Part shown: piece by piece, positions 7,980 through 17,721 of the stretch
Layout of the letters: each line of letters begins with the position of its first letter
Position numbering within the stretch: position 1 is the stretch's first letter
Assembly: GCA_037442205.1 (NCBI GenBank)
Contig: JBBIQS010000031.1
Location: forward strand, 16,613-80,612
Direction: 5' to 3'
Source of the DNA: JBBIQS01 sp037442205
GTDB taxonomy: Bacteria > Myxococcota > Myxococcia > Myxococcales > UBA5297
DNA: 64,000 bases
Program-made: the position numbers and the translations under genes
Notes under the pieces: model-generated
What the model was told of the DNA's origin: nothing
The model's input: the letters and a program-made list of their open reading frames with translations, nothing else
Databases searched by the model: none

Positions 7980-9347
7980 ATGGCGCAGCCATTCAGCGGG
8001 ACTCTGACCATTCGCGACGGCAGCGGGGCGCAGCTCGAGAGCGGCGAGGCGAGCTTCGTGGTCGAGCCCGGGGCGCTGCAGGCCAGCCCCAAGGGCCAGC
8101 CCGGCCTGCGGGTGGACTGGGCCGACGTCGACGCCGTCGAGGTGGGCGACTACCTGCTGCGGCTCAAGCTGGCCAGCGGCGAGTGGATCGAGCTGTCGAT
8201 GCTCGGCAAGCGCACCCGCGAGCTCACCGACGGACTGCAGCAGTCGCTGCGGGCCTTCCAGGCCAAGAACCTGCTCCTGGAGGAGCCGGTGGGCGGCGAG
8301 GCTTTCGAGTGCGAGCTGACGCGCGAAGGGGCTTCGATGGCGGCCCAGGCCCGCATCTTCGCCACCAGCCTGGTGCTGGTGCCGCAGGCGGCGACGCCCT
8401 TCAACGTCCCCTTTGGCGAGCTCGAATCCTTCGCCTTCGACGAAGGGCGCTATGCGGTCGACGTGAAGGCGCTGGGCGGGGAGCTGTCGCTGTCGAAGCT
8501 GGGGAAGCAGACCCAGCCGTTCCTGCGGCTGCTGGAGCAGAGGCTGGCCGAGCTCCGGCAACGGGGAGCGAGCGCGCTGGCGGCGCTGCTGCCGCAAGTC
8601 CCCTCGATGCAGGCCCGCAGGCTGGGGGCGGCGCTCTCGGACGGCGTGCCGGCGCGGCGCGAGCAGCTCGACGCCATCAGTCCGGCGATCTGGCCGGCGC
8701 TGGTGCAGGCGGCGGTGCGGACCAAGGGGCTGCGCGAGACCGTCGAGGCCCTGAGTGCGCTCTGCCCGCCGGGCGAGATCGCGGTCGCGATCAAGGAGAC
8801 CAACCAGCGGCAGGACTCGGAGGCCGACGACGCGCCCACCGGCGAGGAGCTGGCGCAGGCCGGCAACGGCGACAACCAGGAGCCCGGACCGGTGTACGAC
8901 GGGAACCCGGGCAATGGGACCGAGGAACCGATGGAGGGGAGGGTGGTCTGGTTCGCCTTCCCGATCCTGGCCGAGGATCGCAAGAAGCCCGGGAATGCGG
9001 TGGCGGTGGAGGCGGTGACCCGCGCCGGGCGGGCGACCTACTTCTTCCGCATCGCGCCGCCGGAGGTCTACCAGAGCGCGTCGTGGGAGGAGCTGCGGCA
9101 GCTGGCGCGGGATCGGGTGCGCTCGGTGTCGCGGGCGCTGGTGGCCCTGAGCTTCAAGCGCGAGCCGATCTACCTGTCGCAGGAGAAGCTCGACACCGCG
9201 CCCTACGCTCGCTATCGGCTGGCGATGCGGCTTTCGACCGCGCTGCGCTCCTCGCGGGCGACCTTCGTCGGGCGCGCCATCCACGGCAAGGGATGGCAGA
9301 AACAGCTCGAGGCCGCCCTGGCCCGAGTGCAGGGAAACGCCAAGTAA
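7980..9347 (+). CDS. Uncharacterised protein with two tandem PH/GRAM-like beta domains
   Basis: A 455-residue protein from ATG 7980, with GGGAG 7 nt upstream. The same frame is open back to the stop of the previous gene (7892) and its upstream codons look protein-like (IDWKRIAGLF), so translation might begin earlier at a non-ATG codon. Two ~95-residue units are evident: each ends with a matching pattern (LSMLGKRTRELTDGL near 79 and LSKLGKQTQPFLRLL near 180), consistent with duplication of a small beta-rich fold. A Gln/Asp/Asn-rich linker (about 275-315) separates them from a C-terminal alpha/beta region. No known enzyme motif is visible. It probably works with the upstream ribbon protein, 87 nt away. 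Confidence 0.7.
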   Translation: MAQPFSGTLTIRDGSGAQLESGEASFVVEPGALQASPKGQPGLRVDWADVDAVEVGDYLLRLKLASGEWIELSMLGKRTRELTDGLQQSLRAFQAKNLLLEEPVGGEAFECELTREGASMAAQARIFATSLVLVPQAATPFNVPFGELESFAFDEGRYAVDVKALGGELSLSKLGKQTQPFLRLLEQRLAELRQRGASALAALLPQVPSMQARRLGAALSDGVPARREQLDAISPAIWPALVQAAVRTKGLRETVEALSALCPPGEIAVAIKETNQRQDSEADDAPTGEELAQAGNGDNQEPGPVYDGNPGNGTEEPMEGRVVWFAFPILAEDRKKPGNAVAVEAVTRAGRATYFFRIAPPEVYQSASWEELRQLARDRVRSVSRALVALSFKREPIYLSQEKLDTAPYARYRLAMRLSTALRSSRATFVGRAIHGKGWQKQLEAALARVQGNAK

Positions 9348-9370
9348 AGCGGTGCGTTGCGCCCCTCCGG

Positions 9371-9470
9371 TCACCCTGAGCCCTTCGGCAAGCTCAGGGC
9401 AGGCGGAGTCGAAGGGTCCCTCGACTTCGGCCTCGCTGCGCGAGGCCTCCGCTCGGGACGAGCGGAGGCC
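9371..9470. repeat. REP-like dispersed palindrome, copy A
   Basis: The spacer between two convergent genes holds a CCTGAG/CTCAGG and TTCGGC/GTCGAA-type mosaic that recurs near 24.5, 43.9 and 57.1 kb. It ends in a perfect 11-bp stem, GGCCTCCGCTC (9444-9454) and GAGCGGAGGCC (9460-9470), with a 5-nt loop. No T-run follows on either strand, though the stem could slow polymerase coming from either gene. Confidence 0.6.
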
Positions 9471-9493
9471 AGCCACCTCGTCCTGCAGGACGG

Positions 9494-12400
9494 CTATCCG
9501 ACCGCCAGCCGCAGCCGGCTGCGCAGGCGGAAGTGGTCATCGGAGAGGACGAAGATCAGCAGCTCGGCCATCTCGCGGCGCCGCTTGGCGGCATTGACGA
9601 TCTGGTCGGAGGTGTCCATGCGGGTCCCGGAGACCGAGTTGTCCTCGCGGAAGACCAGCTGCAGCGAGGCGCCCAGGTCGCCGGCGAGCAGCAAGCCCGC
9701 CCGGTCGCCCGACCAGGCCGTCGACTGCACCCAGTGCACCAGGTCCAGCGACTTGGCCTTGGCGAGCTCCGGGGCCAGCACCTCCAGCGCCCGCACCGCC
9801 TTGCCGCTCATCGCCTTCTTGATGCGCTTGCTCAGCTCCGGATCCGGCTTGCCCATCCGGTCGAACTCCGGCATCACCGCCCGCACCGCGTTGCCGAACA
9901 GGTCGGCCAGCTTGGCCTGATCCAGCTTCTGGGCCAGCGCCATCTTGTTGCGCAGGTGCCAGGCCGCCCGGGCCATCACGTACTTCTGCTCGCGCTGGTT
10001 GTAGCGGCGCACGAAATCCGGGCCGACCACCATCGACAGCGGGTCGGTGTTCTCCAGCGTCACCGCCGCGCCCTTCTTGCCCTGGTAGACCTCGAACTTC
10101 TCCACCCCGAACACCGCCAGCGCCGCCTTGGCCAGCTTGTAGATGGCGTGGTCGGACTTGAGCCGATCCCCGCGGCCGATGCCCTGCGCGTCCAGCCCCG
10201 GCTCGAAGACCTTGTGCAACTGGTCGCCCAGGATGCGCATCAGATCTGAGAGCACGCTGCGCCCCAGCGGATGGACGAGCAGGGTATCCATCTCGCCGTC
10301 GTTGAGGGCCTCGGCGGTCTCGGTGGGGGCCCGGCCGCGGGCCTCGGCGAACTGGGCCGCCTCGGCCTCGGTCAGCGCGCGGAAGAAGCCCAGCACGTGG
10401 CCCACGCACACCGCGCGGTCCATCTGCTTGGTGTGGGCGTACATCTTGTAGAGCGCGTGGTAGGCCTCCAGCCGGAACGGATCCAGGGCCAGCAGCTTGC
10501 GCTGCTCCTCCATGGCCGCGGCGCTCGGGCCCTCCTTGGTGAGCAGTTCGGCCAGCGCGGCGCGGGCCTGGACGTTGTCCGGGGCCATCTCCACCGCGAA
10601 GCGGTACATCTGCGCCGCCTTCTGCGTGTCGTGGAGGCGGGCGAAGAGCTCGCCGGCCTTGAGCCGTTGGGCGATCGCCCGCGGCTTGTCGGCGCCATTG
10701 CCGGCCGCAGTCGCCTGGCGCTCGATCAGCTCGGCCAGCTCGGGGAGGTTGCCCAGCTTCTCGTAGACTGCCGCCAGCCGGTCGAGGATCGTCCCGTCAT
10801 TGGGCGCCAGCTCCATCGCCTTGCGGTAGTGGTCGGCGGCCGCCTGCAGCTCGTTGAAGCCCTCCTCGGCGATCTGGGCGTAGGTACAGAGGAACCTGGC
10901 CTGGCGGTCGGGCTTCTTCTCGGCCTCCACCAGCCGGCGGTAGGCGTCGGCGGCGCCGCTCCAGTTGCGGGCAGCGAGGTGGATCGCGCCCAGCCGCTCC
11001 AGCGCGTCCAGGTTGCGCGGGTCGGCGTTGTAGGCGGTCTGCAGATGCGCGGTGGCGCTGGCCGGGTCGTTGAGCTTCTCCTGCAGCAGCACGCCCAGCT
11101 GATAGCGCAGCGCCCCAATCTCCGCCGGCTCGCCGCCCAGGTCGAGGCGGGCGGCCAGAGACCGGGCGGCCTCGGCGAACTGGCCCTGGGACAGGCACAG
11201 CTCGGCGCGCAGCTTGTGGGCGCCGGCGTGAGAGGGGGCCTGGGTCAGCGCCTGATCGATCACCTCGCGGGCCTGGGCCAGGTCCTTGAGCGTCGAGGCG
11301 AAGAGCTTGGCGGCGGTGAACAGCTCCTCGGCCGAGCCCTGGGCATCGCCGCTGGCGGCGCGGGTGCGAGCGCGCTTGAGGTGCAGCGCGGCCATGTCGC
11401 CGGCGCCGCCGCTCTGGGCGAGCAGCCCCTCCAGCCGCTGCGCGGCGCGCTCCTCGAGCGGGTTCCGGGCCAGGATCGCCTGGTAGGCGCCGCGGGCGGC
11501 GGCATCGTCCTTGAGGACCTCTTCGGCGATGCGCCCGGCCTCGAGCATGGCGTCGGTGGCGGTCTGCGGGTCCTTGGCGCTCTGGCCCTCGGCCAGCAGC
11601 AGCTTGTAGACCTCGCGGTGGGCACCGGCGCGCGAGAGCACCCGTCGCGCGGCGCGCAGGGCCGGCAGGTGGGAAGGCGCCGCCTCGAGCACCGCCCGGT
11701 AGGCGCCCAGCGCTCGGTCAAAGCGGCCCAGCTGCCACTCGCAGACCTCGCCGAACTGCATCAGCAGCACCTGGCGGGGCTCGGGGCCCTGCTCGCGGGA
11801 GAGGCGGGATTCAATCCAGGCCGACAACCCGGCGTAGTCGCCGGCGGCCTTGAGGGCGCGCTCGTACTCCGCCTGGACGCGGGGATCCTCGGGGAGCATC
11901 TCGGCGGCGCGGCGCAGCGGTTCGGCCGCCGGGGCCTTGTCGCTCTCGCGCAGGCCGGCCAGCAGCAGGGCGACCGAGGCCTGGGGCTCCTTGACCACCG
12001 CCGCCTCGCGGGCGAGCAACTCGCCTCGGCGCGGGCGATCCGAGGCCCGCAGCTGGGCCAGCCGGCTGAGGGCCCACAGGTGCGCGGGATCGATGGCCAG
12101 CAGTTGCTCGAGGCAGTGCTCCTCGGCGGCCGGGTCGGCGAGCCTGTCGGCGAAGAGGGCGGAGAGCTTCTCCAGGGCGGGGATGCGCCCGCGGGGCTCG
12201 GCGATCGACTGGATCTCGGCCTCGAGCATGGACGCCAGCTCGCGCTGCTGGCCCTGGCGCAGGTAGAGCCGCTCCAGCGCGCGCAGCGAGGGGGCGTGAT
12301 CCGGCTGGTAGCCCAGCGCCTCCTGGAAGGCCTCGGCGGCCATCTCCGGGCGGTTGAGGTCCTCGTCCCAGATCGAGCCGACCTGGTAGAGGGTGTTGGC

Positions 12401-14569
12401 GCGCTCCACCTTGCCGGCGCGGGCCGCGGCCTCGGCGCGCAGGATCTCCACCAGGCTCTCGAAGGCCTTCTGGCTGCGGTAGATGCGCGACAGGGCCTGC
12501 ATCGCCGGGAAGTGGTCCGGCGCCAGGGTCAGCACCTCCTGGTAGCCGGCGATGGCGTCGTCGACGCGGTTGAGCTTCTGCTCCAGCAGCTCGCCGGCCT
12601 TGAAGATCAGCAGCGCCGCCTGGTCGGTGGCCGGAGTGATCTCGGCCTCCTGGCGGTACATGGTGACCATCTCCTCCCAGCGACCGTCCTGGGCGTAGAG
12701 CCGCCCCAGGGCCTTGAGCGCCGGCAGGTAGTTGGCCGCCAGCGAGAGCACCTTGGTGTAGCTCTCGATGGCCTGCTCCTTGAGCTTGAGCTTCTCGTCG
12801 TAGATCTCGGCGTTGCTGTGCAGCAGGCTGAGCACCTGCTTGGCGTCGTTGACCAGCGAGGCCTCGAGCTCGTTGTTGCGGATCAGCTCCTCCCACATCC
12901 CCAGCCGCTCCAGCAGCCGCGACAGGCTGCGGATGGTGGGCAGGTGGTCGGGGGCCATCTCCAGGATGCGGCGCAGGGTGGCGGCCGCGGCGGCCTGGTC
13001 CTGGCGCCGCTCCTCGTGGAGGTCGGCCACCCGGGTGAGCACCGCGATCGCCTGGTCGCGATCGCGGGTCTGCGCCAGATCCTGCTCGAACAGGGCGATC
13101 AGCGCGTCCCACTTCGCCTGGCGCTCGTAGAGCCGCTGCAGGGCCTTCTGTGCCGGCAGGTAGTCGGGCTGGGTCGAGAGCGCCTGGGCGTAGACCGCCA
13201 CCGCCTCCTCGACGCGCTCCAGGCGGTTCTCGAGGATCTCGGCCACCTTGTAGAGCCGGGCCGCCTTCTGGCGCGGGTCGTCGTTGGCGGCGATCTCCGC
13301 CTGGTAGACCTGCACCACTCCCAGCCAGTCCTGGTTGCGGGCGCACAGCCGGCCCAGGCTGGCCAGCGCCACCGATTGCCCGGGCGAGCGCTCCAGCACC
13401 GCCCGGAAGCAGCCGATCGCCTTCTGCTGCTCGCCCAGCCGCTCCTCGTAGAGCGCCCCCAGCCGCAGGTTGAGCGAGATCAGCTCGCTCTGATCGGTCA
13501 GCCCCTCGAGGCGGGCGTGGAGGACGTCGGCCAGCTCGGCGAAGTTGCCGCTGGCCTCCAGGCATCGGGCCAGCTCGTCGAGCAGCAGCGGATCGCGCGG
13601 GGCGACCTGGCGCCCCTTGAGCAGCGCCTGCACGGCGTCGGCGCCGCGGCCCATCCGCTCCAACAGCTTGCTGGCGCGCAGCCACAGCGGCGCCGAGCGC
13701 TCGCCGGCCAGCTCAGCCTGGGCGAGCAGCACCTCGAGCAGGGTCTCGGCGTTGCCCTCGCGCTCGGCCAGGCCCTGCAGCGCCGAGAGCACCGCCGGGT
13801 CGTCCTTGCGCAGCGCGAAGGCCTGGCGCACCAGCTCGGCGGCGCGCTTGGGGTCGTTGAGCTTGCCCTCGAAGAGCCGAGCCGCCGACATCAGGGCGCC
13901 GGCGGCCAGTGCCGCGTCGCCGCTGGCGGCCTGGGCCAGCGCCACCTCGACCTGGGCCTGGCCGGCGAAGTCGCCGCGGGCGACGCGGGCCGACTCCAGC
14001 GCCAGCAGCACCGGGACGCTCCCCGGAGCGCGCTGGGCCAGCGACTCCAGCAGCTTGAGCGCCTCGTCGGCTTTGCCCAGCCTGGTCTCGAGGATCGCCG
14101 CCTTCTCCAGCATCAGCGACAGCTGATGGGCCTCGACCTCGACCGCGCTGGCCTGGGCCTCGATCAGCTGGGCCACCATCGGCCAGTTGCCGACGGCGGC
14201 GAACAGCCGGCGGGCGGACTCGAGGTTGGCCAAGAAGCGCGGCGCCAGCTTGTAGGCGTTCTGGTAGCAGACCGCGGCGTTGCGCTGGTTCTTGAGGACC
14301 TCCTCCCACAGCAGGCCCATGGCGTGGAACAGCCGGGCCGCGCCGGGGTCGGTCCCGAGGGCCTTGGCCTCGCGCTCGTAGGCGGCGATCAGCTCCTGGG
14401 CCTGGGCCGCGGTCAGCGGCGACGGCTCGCCGGCCTCGACCGCGGCCGGAGCAGCGGGGGCTGCCGCCGGCGGAGGGCGCGACGGCGACAGCTGCGGAGG
14501 GGAGAACCCGGGAGAGCCGACGTCGAGATCGACGTCGAACGAGTTCGCTTCGAGGTTCTTTTCGTTCAT
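9494..14569 (-). CDS. Giant tetratricopeptide-repeat protein (1691 residues)
   Basis: From ATG 14569, a short Pro/Ala-rich N-terminus (about 1-55) is followed by more than 1,300 residues of degenerate TPR helices. Typical units read like A-x-Y-x-x-x-L-x-x-x-P-x-x-x-x-A-L (for example YQEVLTLAPDHFPAMQAL, YTKVLSLAANYLPALKAL). The last ~290 residues are a non-repeat C-terminal domain. There is no signal peptide or membrane helix, so it should be a cytoplasmic scaffold. It is divergently transcribed from a Ser/Thr kinase gene 270 nt away, an arrangement suggesting a signalling scaffold, but that is inference. Giant TPR proteins of this style are frequent in myxobacteria. Confidence 0.9.
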   Translation of the reverse strand: MNEKNLEANSFDVDLDVGSPGFSPPQLSPSRPPPAAAPAAPAAVEAGEPSPLTAAQAQELIAAYEREAKALGTDPGAARLFHAMGLLWEEVLKNQRNAAVCYQNAYKLAPRFLANLESARRLFAAVGNWPMVAQLIEAQASAVEVEAHQLSLMLEKAAILETRLGKADEALKLLESLAQRAPGSVPVLLALESARVARGDFAGQAQVEVALAQAASGDAALAAGALMSAARLFEGKLNDPKRAAELVRQAFALRKDDPAVLSALQGLAEREGNAETLLEVLLAQAELAGERSAPLWLRASKLLERMGRGADAVQALLKGRQVAPRDPLLLDELARCLEASGNFAELADVLHARLEGLTDQSELISLNLRLGALYEERLGEQQKAIGCFRAVLERSPGQSVALASLGRLCARNQDWLGVVQVYQAEIAANDDPRQKAARLYKVAEILENRLERVEEAVAVYAQALSTQPDYLPAQKALQRLYERQAKWDALIALFEQDLAQTRDRDQAIAVLTRVADLHEERRQDQAAAAATLRRILEMAPDHLPTIRSLSRLLERLGMWEELIRNNELEASLVNDAKQVLSLLHSNAEIYDEKLKLKEQAIESYTKVLSLAANYLPALKALGRLYAQDGRWEEMVTMYRQEAEITPATDQAALLIFKAGELLEQKLNRVDDAIAGYQEVLTLAPDHFPAMQALSRIYRSQKAFESLVEILRAEAAARAGKVERANTLYQVGSIWDEDLNRPEMAAEAFQEALGYQPDHAPSLRALERLYLRQGQQRELASMLEAEIQSIAEPRGRIPALEKLSALFADRLADPAAEEHCLEQLLAIDPAHLWALSRLAQLRASDRPRRGELLAREAAVVKEPQASVALLLAGLRESDKAPAAEPLRRAAEMLPEDPRVQAEYERALKAAGDYAGLSAWIESRLSREQGPEPRQVLLMQFGEVCEWQLGRFDRALGAYRAVLEAAPSHLPALRAARRVLSRAGAHREVYKLLLAEGQSAKDPQTATDAMLEAGRIAEEVLKDDAAARGAYQAILARNPLEERAAQRLEGLLAQSGGAGDMAALHLKRARTRAASGDAQGSAEELFTAAKLFASTLKDLAQAREVIDQALTQAPSHAGAHKLRAELCLSQGQFAEAARSLAARLDLGGEPAEIGALRYQLGVLLQEKLNDPASATAHLQTAYNADPRNLDALERLGAIHLAARNWSGAADAYRRLVEAEKKPDRQARFLCTYAQIAEEGFNELQAAADHYRKAMELAPNDGTILDRLAAVYEKLGNLPELAELIERQATAAGNGADKPRAIAQRLKAGELFARLHDTQKAAQMYRFAVEMAPDNVQARAALAELLTKEGPSAAAMEEQRKLLALDPFRLEAYHALYKMYAHTKQMDRAVCVGHVLGFFRALTEAEAAQFAEARGRAPTETAEALNDGEMDTLLVHPLGRSVLSDLMRILGDQLHKVFEPGLDAQGIGRGDRLKSDHAIYKLAKAALAVFGVEKFEVYQGKKGAAVTLENTDPLSMVVGPDFVRRYNQREQKYVMARAAWHLRNKMALAQKLDQAKLADLFGNAVRAVMPEFDRMGKPDPELSKRIKKAMSGKAVRALEVLAPELAKAKSLDLVHWVQSTAWSGDRAGLLLAGDLGASLQLVFREDNSVSGTRMDTSDQIVNAAKRRREMAELLIFVLSDDHFRLRSRLRLAVG

Positions 14570-14825
14570 GGGCCGGGCCGTTCAACGCCTTGCGGAAAAC
14601 CGGCACCCCAGGAAGGCAGGGCTGGCCGGCGCCCGCGGAAGAGAGGCAGATCGCTGAATTGACGGACAATTTCTAGCACAGCACAGTCGGGGGCGCACCT
14701 GTGCGTGGCCGGCTTGCCTCTCCCCAGGACGGGCGAACGCTCGCCCGGGGAGGGCCGCTCCGGGCGATTCTGGCGGGCTCGTCGCCGGCGAGAGGAATCG
14801 TTCCAGTCCTGAGCGCCAGGTCGGC

Positions 14826-14831
14826 TAACAT
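14826..14831 (+). promoter_or_regulatory. Candidate -10 element of the kinase gene, leaderless start
   Basis: TAACAT ends 8 nt before the kinase ATG at 14840 with no SD sequence between them. It belongs to the recurring set of -10-like hexamers abutting start codons in this window. Confidence 0.35.
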
Positions 14832-14839
14832 CCGGCCCC

Positions 14840-16612
14840 ATGGCAAGTCGCTATGTGCTGCTCGACCGGGTCGGCAAGGGAGGGATGGCCGAGCTCTATC
14901 GGGCGCGGGTGACGGGCGAGGCCGGCTTCTCCAAGATCGTCGCCGTCAAGCGCATCCTGCCGCGGCTGGCGCAGAACGAGCTCTTCGTCACCATGCTGAT
15001 CGACGAGGCCCGGCTGGCGGCGCAGCTCAACCACCCGAACATCGTCCAGGTCTTCGAGCTGGGGCGCGACGAGAGCGGGCTGTTCATCGCCATGGAGTTC
15101 GTCACCGGCCCGAACCTGGGGGCGGTGCTGGGGCGGCTCCTCGAGCGGCGGCAGCGGCTGCACGAGGCGCTGGCGCTGGAGGTGACCATCCAGCTCCTGA
15201 CCGCGCTGGACTACGCCCACCGGCGCAGCGACGAGCAGGGGCGGCCGCTGAACCTGGTGCACCGCGACGTGTCGCCCGAGAACCTGCTGCTGACCGCCGA
15301 CGGCGTGGTCAAGCTGCTCGACTTCGGAGTGGCCAAGGCCAAGAACCGGCTGCAGGAGACCCAGCCCGGAGGGCTCAAGGGGAAGCTCGCCTACATGTCG
15401 CCGGAGCAGGTGAAGGGCGGCGAGGTGGACCTGCGCACCGACATCTTCGCCGCCGGGCTGGTGCTCTGGGAGAGCCTGGCGGGGCGCTTCTTCTACGACG
15501 CCGGCGACGACTTCGAGCTGATGCGCCAGGTCCACCAGGCCAGGCCGCGCACCCTGGCGAGCGTGGGGGTAGCGGTGGCCCCGGAGGTCGAGGCGGCGCT
15601 GGCGCGGGCGCTGGCCGCCGACCGCGAGGCGCGCTTCCAGACCGCCGGCGAATTCGCCCAGGCGCTGATGCGCTTCCACCGGCAGGCCTACCCGAGCTAC
15701 ACGCCCGACCAGCTCGGGAAGCTGGTGAGCGAGCTCTTCGCTGGCGAGCTGGCGGCCCTGGCCGAGAGCCTGCGCAAGTTCGAGAGCGGAGAGCAGGGGC
15801 CGTCGCAGGTCGTGCAGGCCGGCTCGCAGGCGCTGATCCCCACGAGGGCTGGGCTGGGCGCCGCGGAGGAGAGCCTCGGCCAGTCGAACGAATCCTCCAC
15901 CCGCCGCAAGCTGCGGCCAGCCACAAGCGGGACCGGCGCCAAGCTGCGGCCCAGCGGCGTGAATCCTCGGCCCGCGACCAAGACCCAGGCCCGCCTCACC
16001 GCGTCCCGGGAAGCGTCTCCGCCGGACGAGCCTGCGCAGTCCGAGGACCGCGCGCTCACACCGGTCGAGTCCGCGGCCCCGGCCGCGGCGGCAGCGGAGC
16101 CGGTCGAGCAGTCGCCCAAGGGCGGAAAACTCGTGCTCCTTTTGCCCGTGGCGTTCGCGGTCGCCGGCGCGCTCTTCGTCGGCGCGCCCTACCTGATGCA
16201 CGGCGAGGGCGCCGGCTCGGAGCCGCCGGTCGAGATTCCCGAGGCCAAGCCGCTGCCGCGCCCGCCGCAGAAGCCCGAGGTCGCCGAGGCGCCCAGGACG
16301 CCTCCGGAACCGGCGCAGCCCGAGCCGCCCAAGGTCGATCCCAAGCCGAAGCCGCAGCCCAAGGCGCTGGCGGTCGCCGGCAAGGGGACGCTGGAGCTGA
16401 CCTGCAAGCCGCGCTGCGAGGTCGAGGTGGACGGGAAATGGGAGGCTGGCGTCGCAGGCATCCATCGCCTGGAGCTGGCCGCGGGAAAGCGGACCCTCAA
16501 GCTGATCGATGCGCTCGGCAATCACACCCGGAAGCTGTCGGTGGCGGTCCCGGCGGGCAAGACGATCGCCCGCACCGTGGACATGGACACCGGCGCGGGC
16601 GCGACTCCCTGA
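14840..16612 (+). CDS. Membrane-anchored eukaryote-like Ser/Thr protein kinase
   Basis: A 590-residue kinase of the PknB/Hanks type. Visible elements: Gly loop GKGGMAELY (12-20), ATP-anchoring Lys37 in VAVKR, catalytic loop HRDVSPENLL with Asp143, DFG at 161-163, and an activation segment ending MSPEQ, so the kinase looks active. After residue ~285 comes a low-complexity linker, a single transmembrane helix (about 431-453) and an extracytoplasmic Pro/Lys-rich stretch leading to a PEGA-like beta domain (about 510-580, with TLELTCKPRCEVEVDG). A sensor facing the periplasm is implied. It is divergent from the giant TPR gene and convergent with hemH. Confidence 0.92.
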   Translation: MASRYVLLDRVGKGGMAELYRARVTGEAGFSKIVAVKRILPRLAQNELFVTMLIDEARLAAQLNHPNIVQVFELGRDESGLFIAMEFVTGPNLGAVLGRLLERRQRLHEALALEVTIQLLTALDYAHRRSDEQGRPLNLVHRDVSPENLLLTADGVVKLLDFGVAKAKNRLQETQPGGLKGKLAYMSPEQVKGGEVDLRTDIFAAGLVLWESLAGRFFYDAGDDFELMRQVHQARPRTLASVGVAVAPEVEAALARALAADREARFQTAGEFAQALMRFHRQAYPSYTPDQLGKLVSELFAGELAALAESLRKFESGEQGPSQVVQAGSQALIPTRAGLGAAEESLGQSNESSTRRKLRPATSGTGAKLRPSGVNPRPATKTQARLTASREASPPDEPAQSEDRALTPVESAAPAAAAAEPVEQSPKGGKLVLLLPVAFAVAGALFVGAPYLMHGEGAGSEPPVEIPEAKPLPRPPQKPEVAEAPRTPPEPAQPEPPKVDPKPKPQPKALAVAGKGTLELTCKPRCEVEVDGKWEAGVAGIHRLELAAGKRTLKLIDALGNHTRKLSVAVPAGKTIARTVDMDTGAGATP

Positions 16613-16627
16613 GCCTGAGCGAGCTGC

Positions 16628-17644
16628 TCAGCGAAGCCGGGGACAGCTCGGCTCGCCGCCGGCGCAGATCGGCTCCGGCTGCCCGGCAGCGCGCCGGACC
16701 AGTCCCGCCAGCGAGTCGATCAGCTTGGGCGAGTCGTTGAGCGCCGCCACCCGGTGGTAGCCGCGCATGCCCACCTGCTGGGCGTGATCGCGGATCAGCA
16801 TGTCCAGCTCGAAGAGCGTCTCGACGTGATCGGAGAGGAAGGCGATCGGCACCACCGCCACGTCGGTCACGCCCTTCTTGACCAGCGCCGACAGCTCGTC
16901 CTGGGTCGAGGGAGTCAGCCAGGGCTGTCCGGTGGCCTTGGACTGGAAGGCCAGGCTGTGCGGGAACGCCGGGCCGACGCGCTCCATGACCCCGCGCACC
17001 GTGCGCTGAATCTGCGCCAGGTACGGATCGCCGTTGTCGATGACGCTCTGCGGAAGGCTGTGGGCGCTGAAGAGGACGTGGACGTTCTTGCGCGTCGGCT
17101 CCGGCAGGCCCGCGATCCTCTCACGGATGCGCTCGGCCCAGGCGTCGAGGAAGAGGGGCTCGTCGGGATAGCAGCAGACCTCGTGGACCGGGAGGTTGGC
17201 CTTGCGGGCGCGCAGGACGCGCGCCAGCTCGCGCAGGCTGGAGATGGTGGTGGTGCGCGAGCGGTGCGGATAGAGGGGCAGGGCGACGATGCGCCTGGCG
17301 CCGTCGGCGAGGAGCTGGTCCACCGCCTCTTCGGTGGTGGGGTTCCAGGCGCGCATGGCGATGTAGGCCTTGAATCCCGGGCCGAGCTTCTCCTCGAGGA
17401 GGCTGGCCTGGCGTTGGGTCAGCTCGAGGATCGGCGAGCGCCCGCCGATCTTTGCGTAGTTCGCGCGGGACTCGGCGCCGCGGGAGCTGGCGATCTTTTT
17501 GGCCAGGAGCTTCTGGTAGAGGAAGCCCAGCGGCATCTGCAGCACGTCGGGGTCGGAGAAGATGTTGAAGAGGAAGGGCTCGACCGCCTCCAGGCTGTCG
17601 GGCCCTCCCAGGTTCATCAGCACGACCGCGGTCTCGACGCTCAA
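16628..17644 (-). CDS. hemH: Ferrochelatase
   Basis: HemH inserts Fe2+ into protoporphyrin (or coproporphyrin) to make heme. The family metal-site signature FSAHSLP carries the catalytic His195, and the conserved acidic residue is Glu275 in SDHVETLFELD. NLGGPDS near the N-terminus is also typical. I place the start at TTG 17644 (MSVETAVVLMNLGG) because GGAG lies about 6 nt upstream and this matches where homologues begin; an ATG at 17695 would add 17 residues without family similarity. Length is then 338 residues, normal for the family. The gene ends 15 nt from the convergent kinase gene and lies downstream of a lipoprotein gene on the same strand. Confidence 0.93.
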   Translation of the reverse strand: MSVETAVVLMNLGGPDSLEAVEPFLFNIFSDPDVLQMPLGFLYQKLLAKKIASSRGAESRANYAKIGGRSPILELTQRQASLLEEKLGPGFKAYIAMRAWNPTTEEAVDQLLADGARRIVALPLYPHRSRTTTISSLRELARVLRARKANLPVHEVCCYPDEPLFLDAWAERIRERIAGLPEPTRKNVHVLFSAHSLPQSVIDNGDPYLAQIQRTVRGVMERVGPAFPHSLAFQSKATGQPWLTPSTQDELSALVKKGVTDVAVVPIAFLSDHVETLFELDMLIRDHAQQVGMRGYHRVAALNDSPKLIDSLAGLVRRAAGQPEPICAGGEPSCPRLR

Positions 17645-17721
17645 GAAGATCTCCGATCGGCAGCCAAGGGTGAAGCGAGGCTCCGGCGCCCTCATTCCCG
17701 CGAACGCGGCCGAGAAGCCAT

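Noticed and set aside
6690..9476. A 928-codon minus-strand frame under the zinc-ribbon cluster
   Set aside because: Composition and lack of domains mark it as a shadow; the plus strand has Cys-x2-Cys ribbons and SD-preceded starts.
10271..14662. A 1463-codon open frame antisense to the giant TPR gene
   Set aside because: Its Gly/Leu/Gln/Arg/Val-rich composition is what the complement of GC-biased TPR codons gives, it has no domain, and the sense frame is a clear TPR protein.
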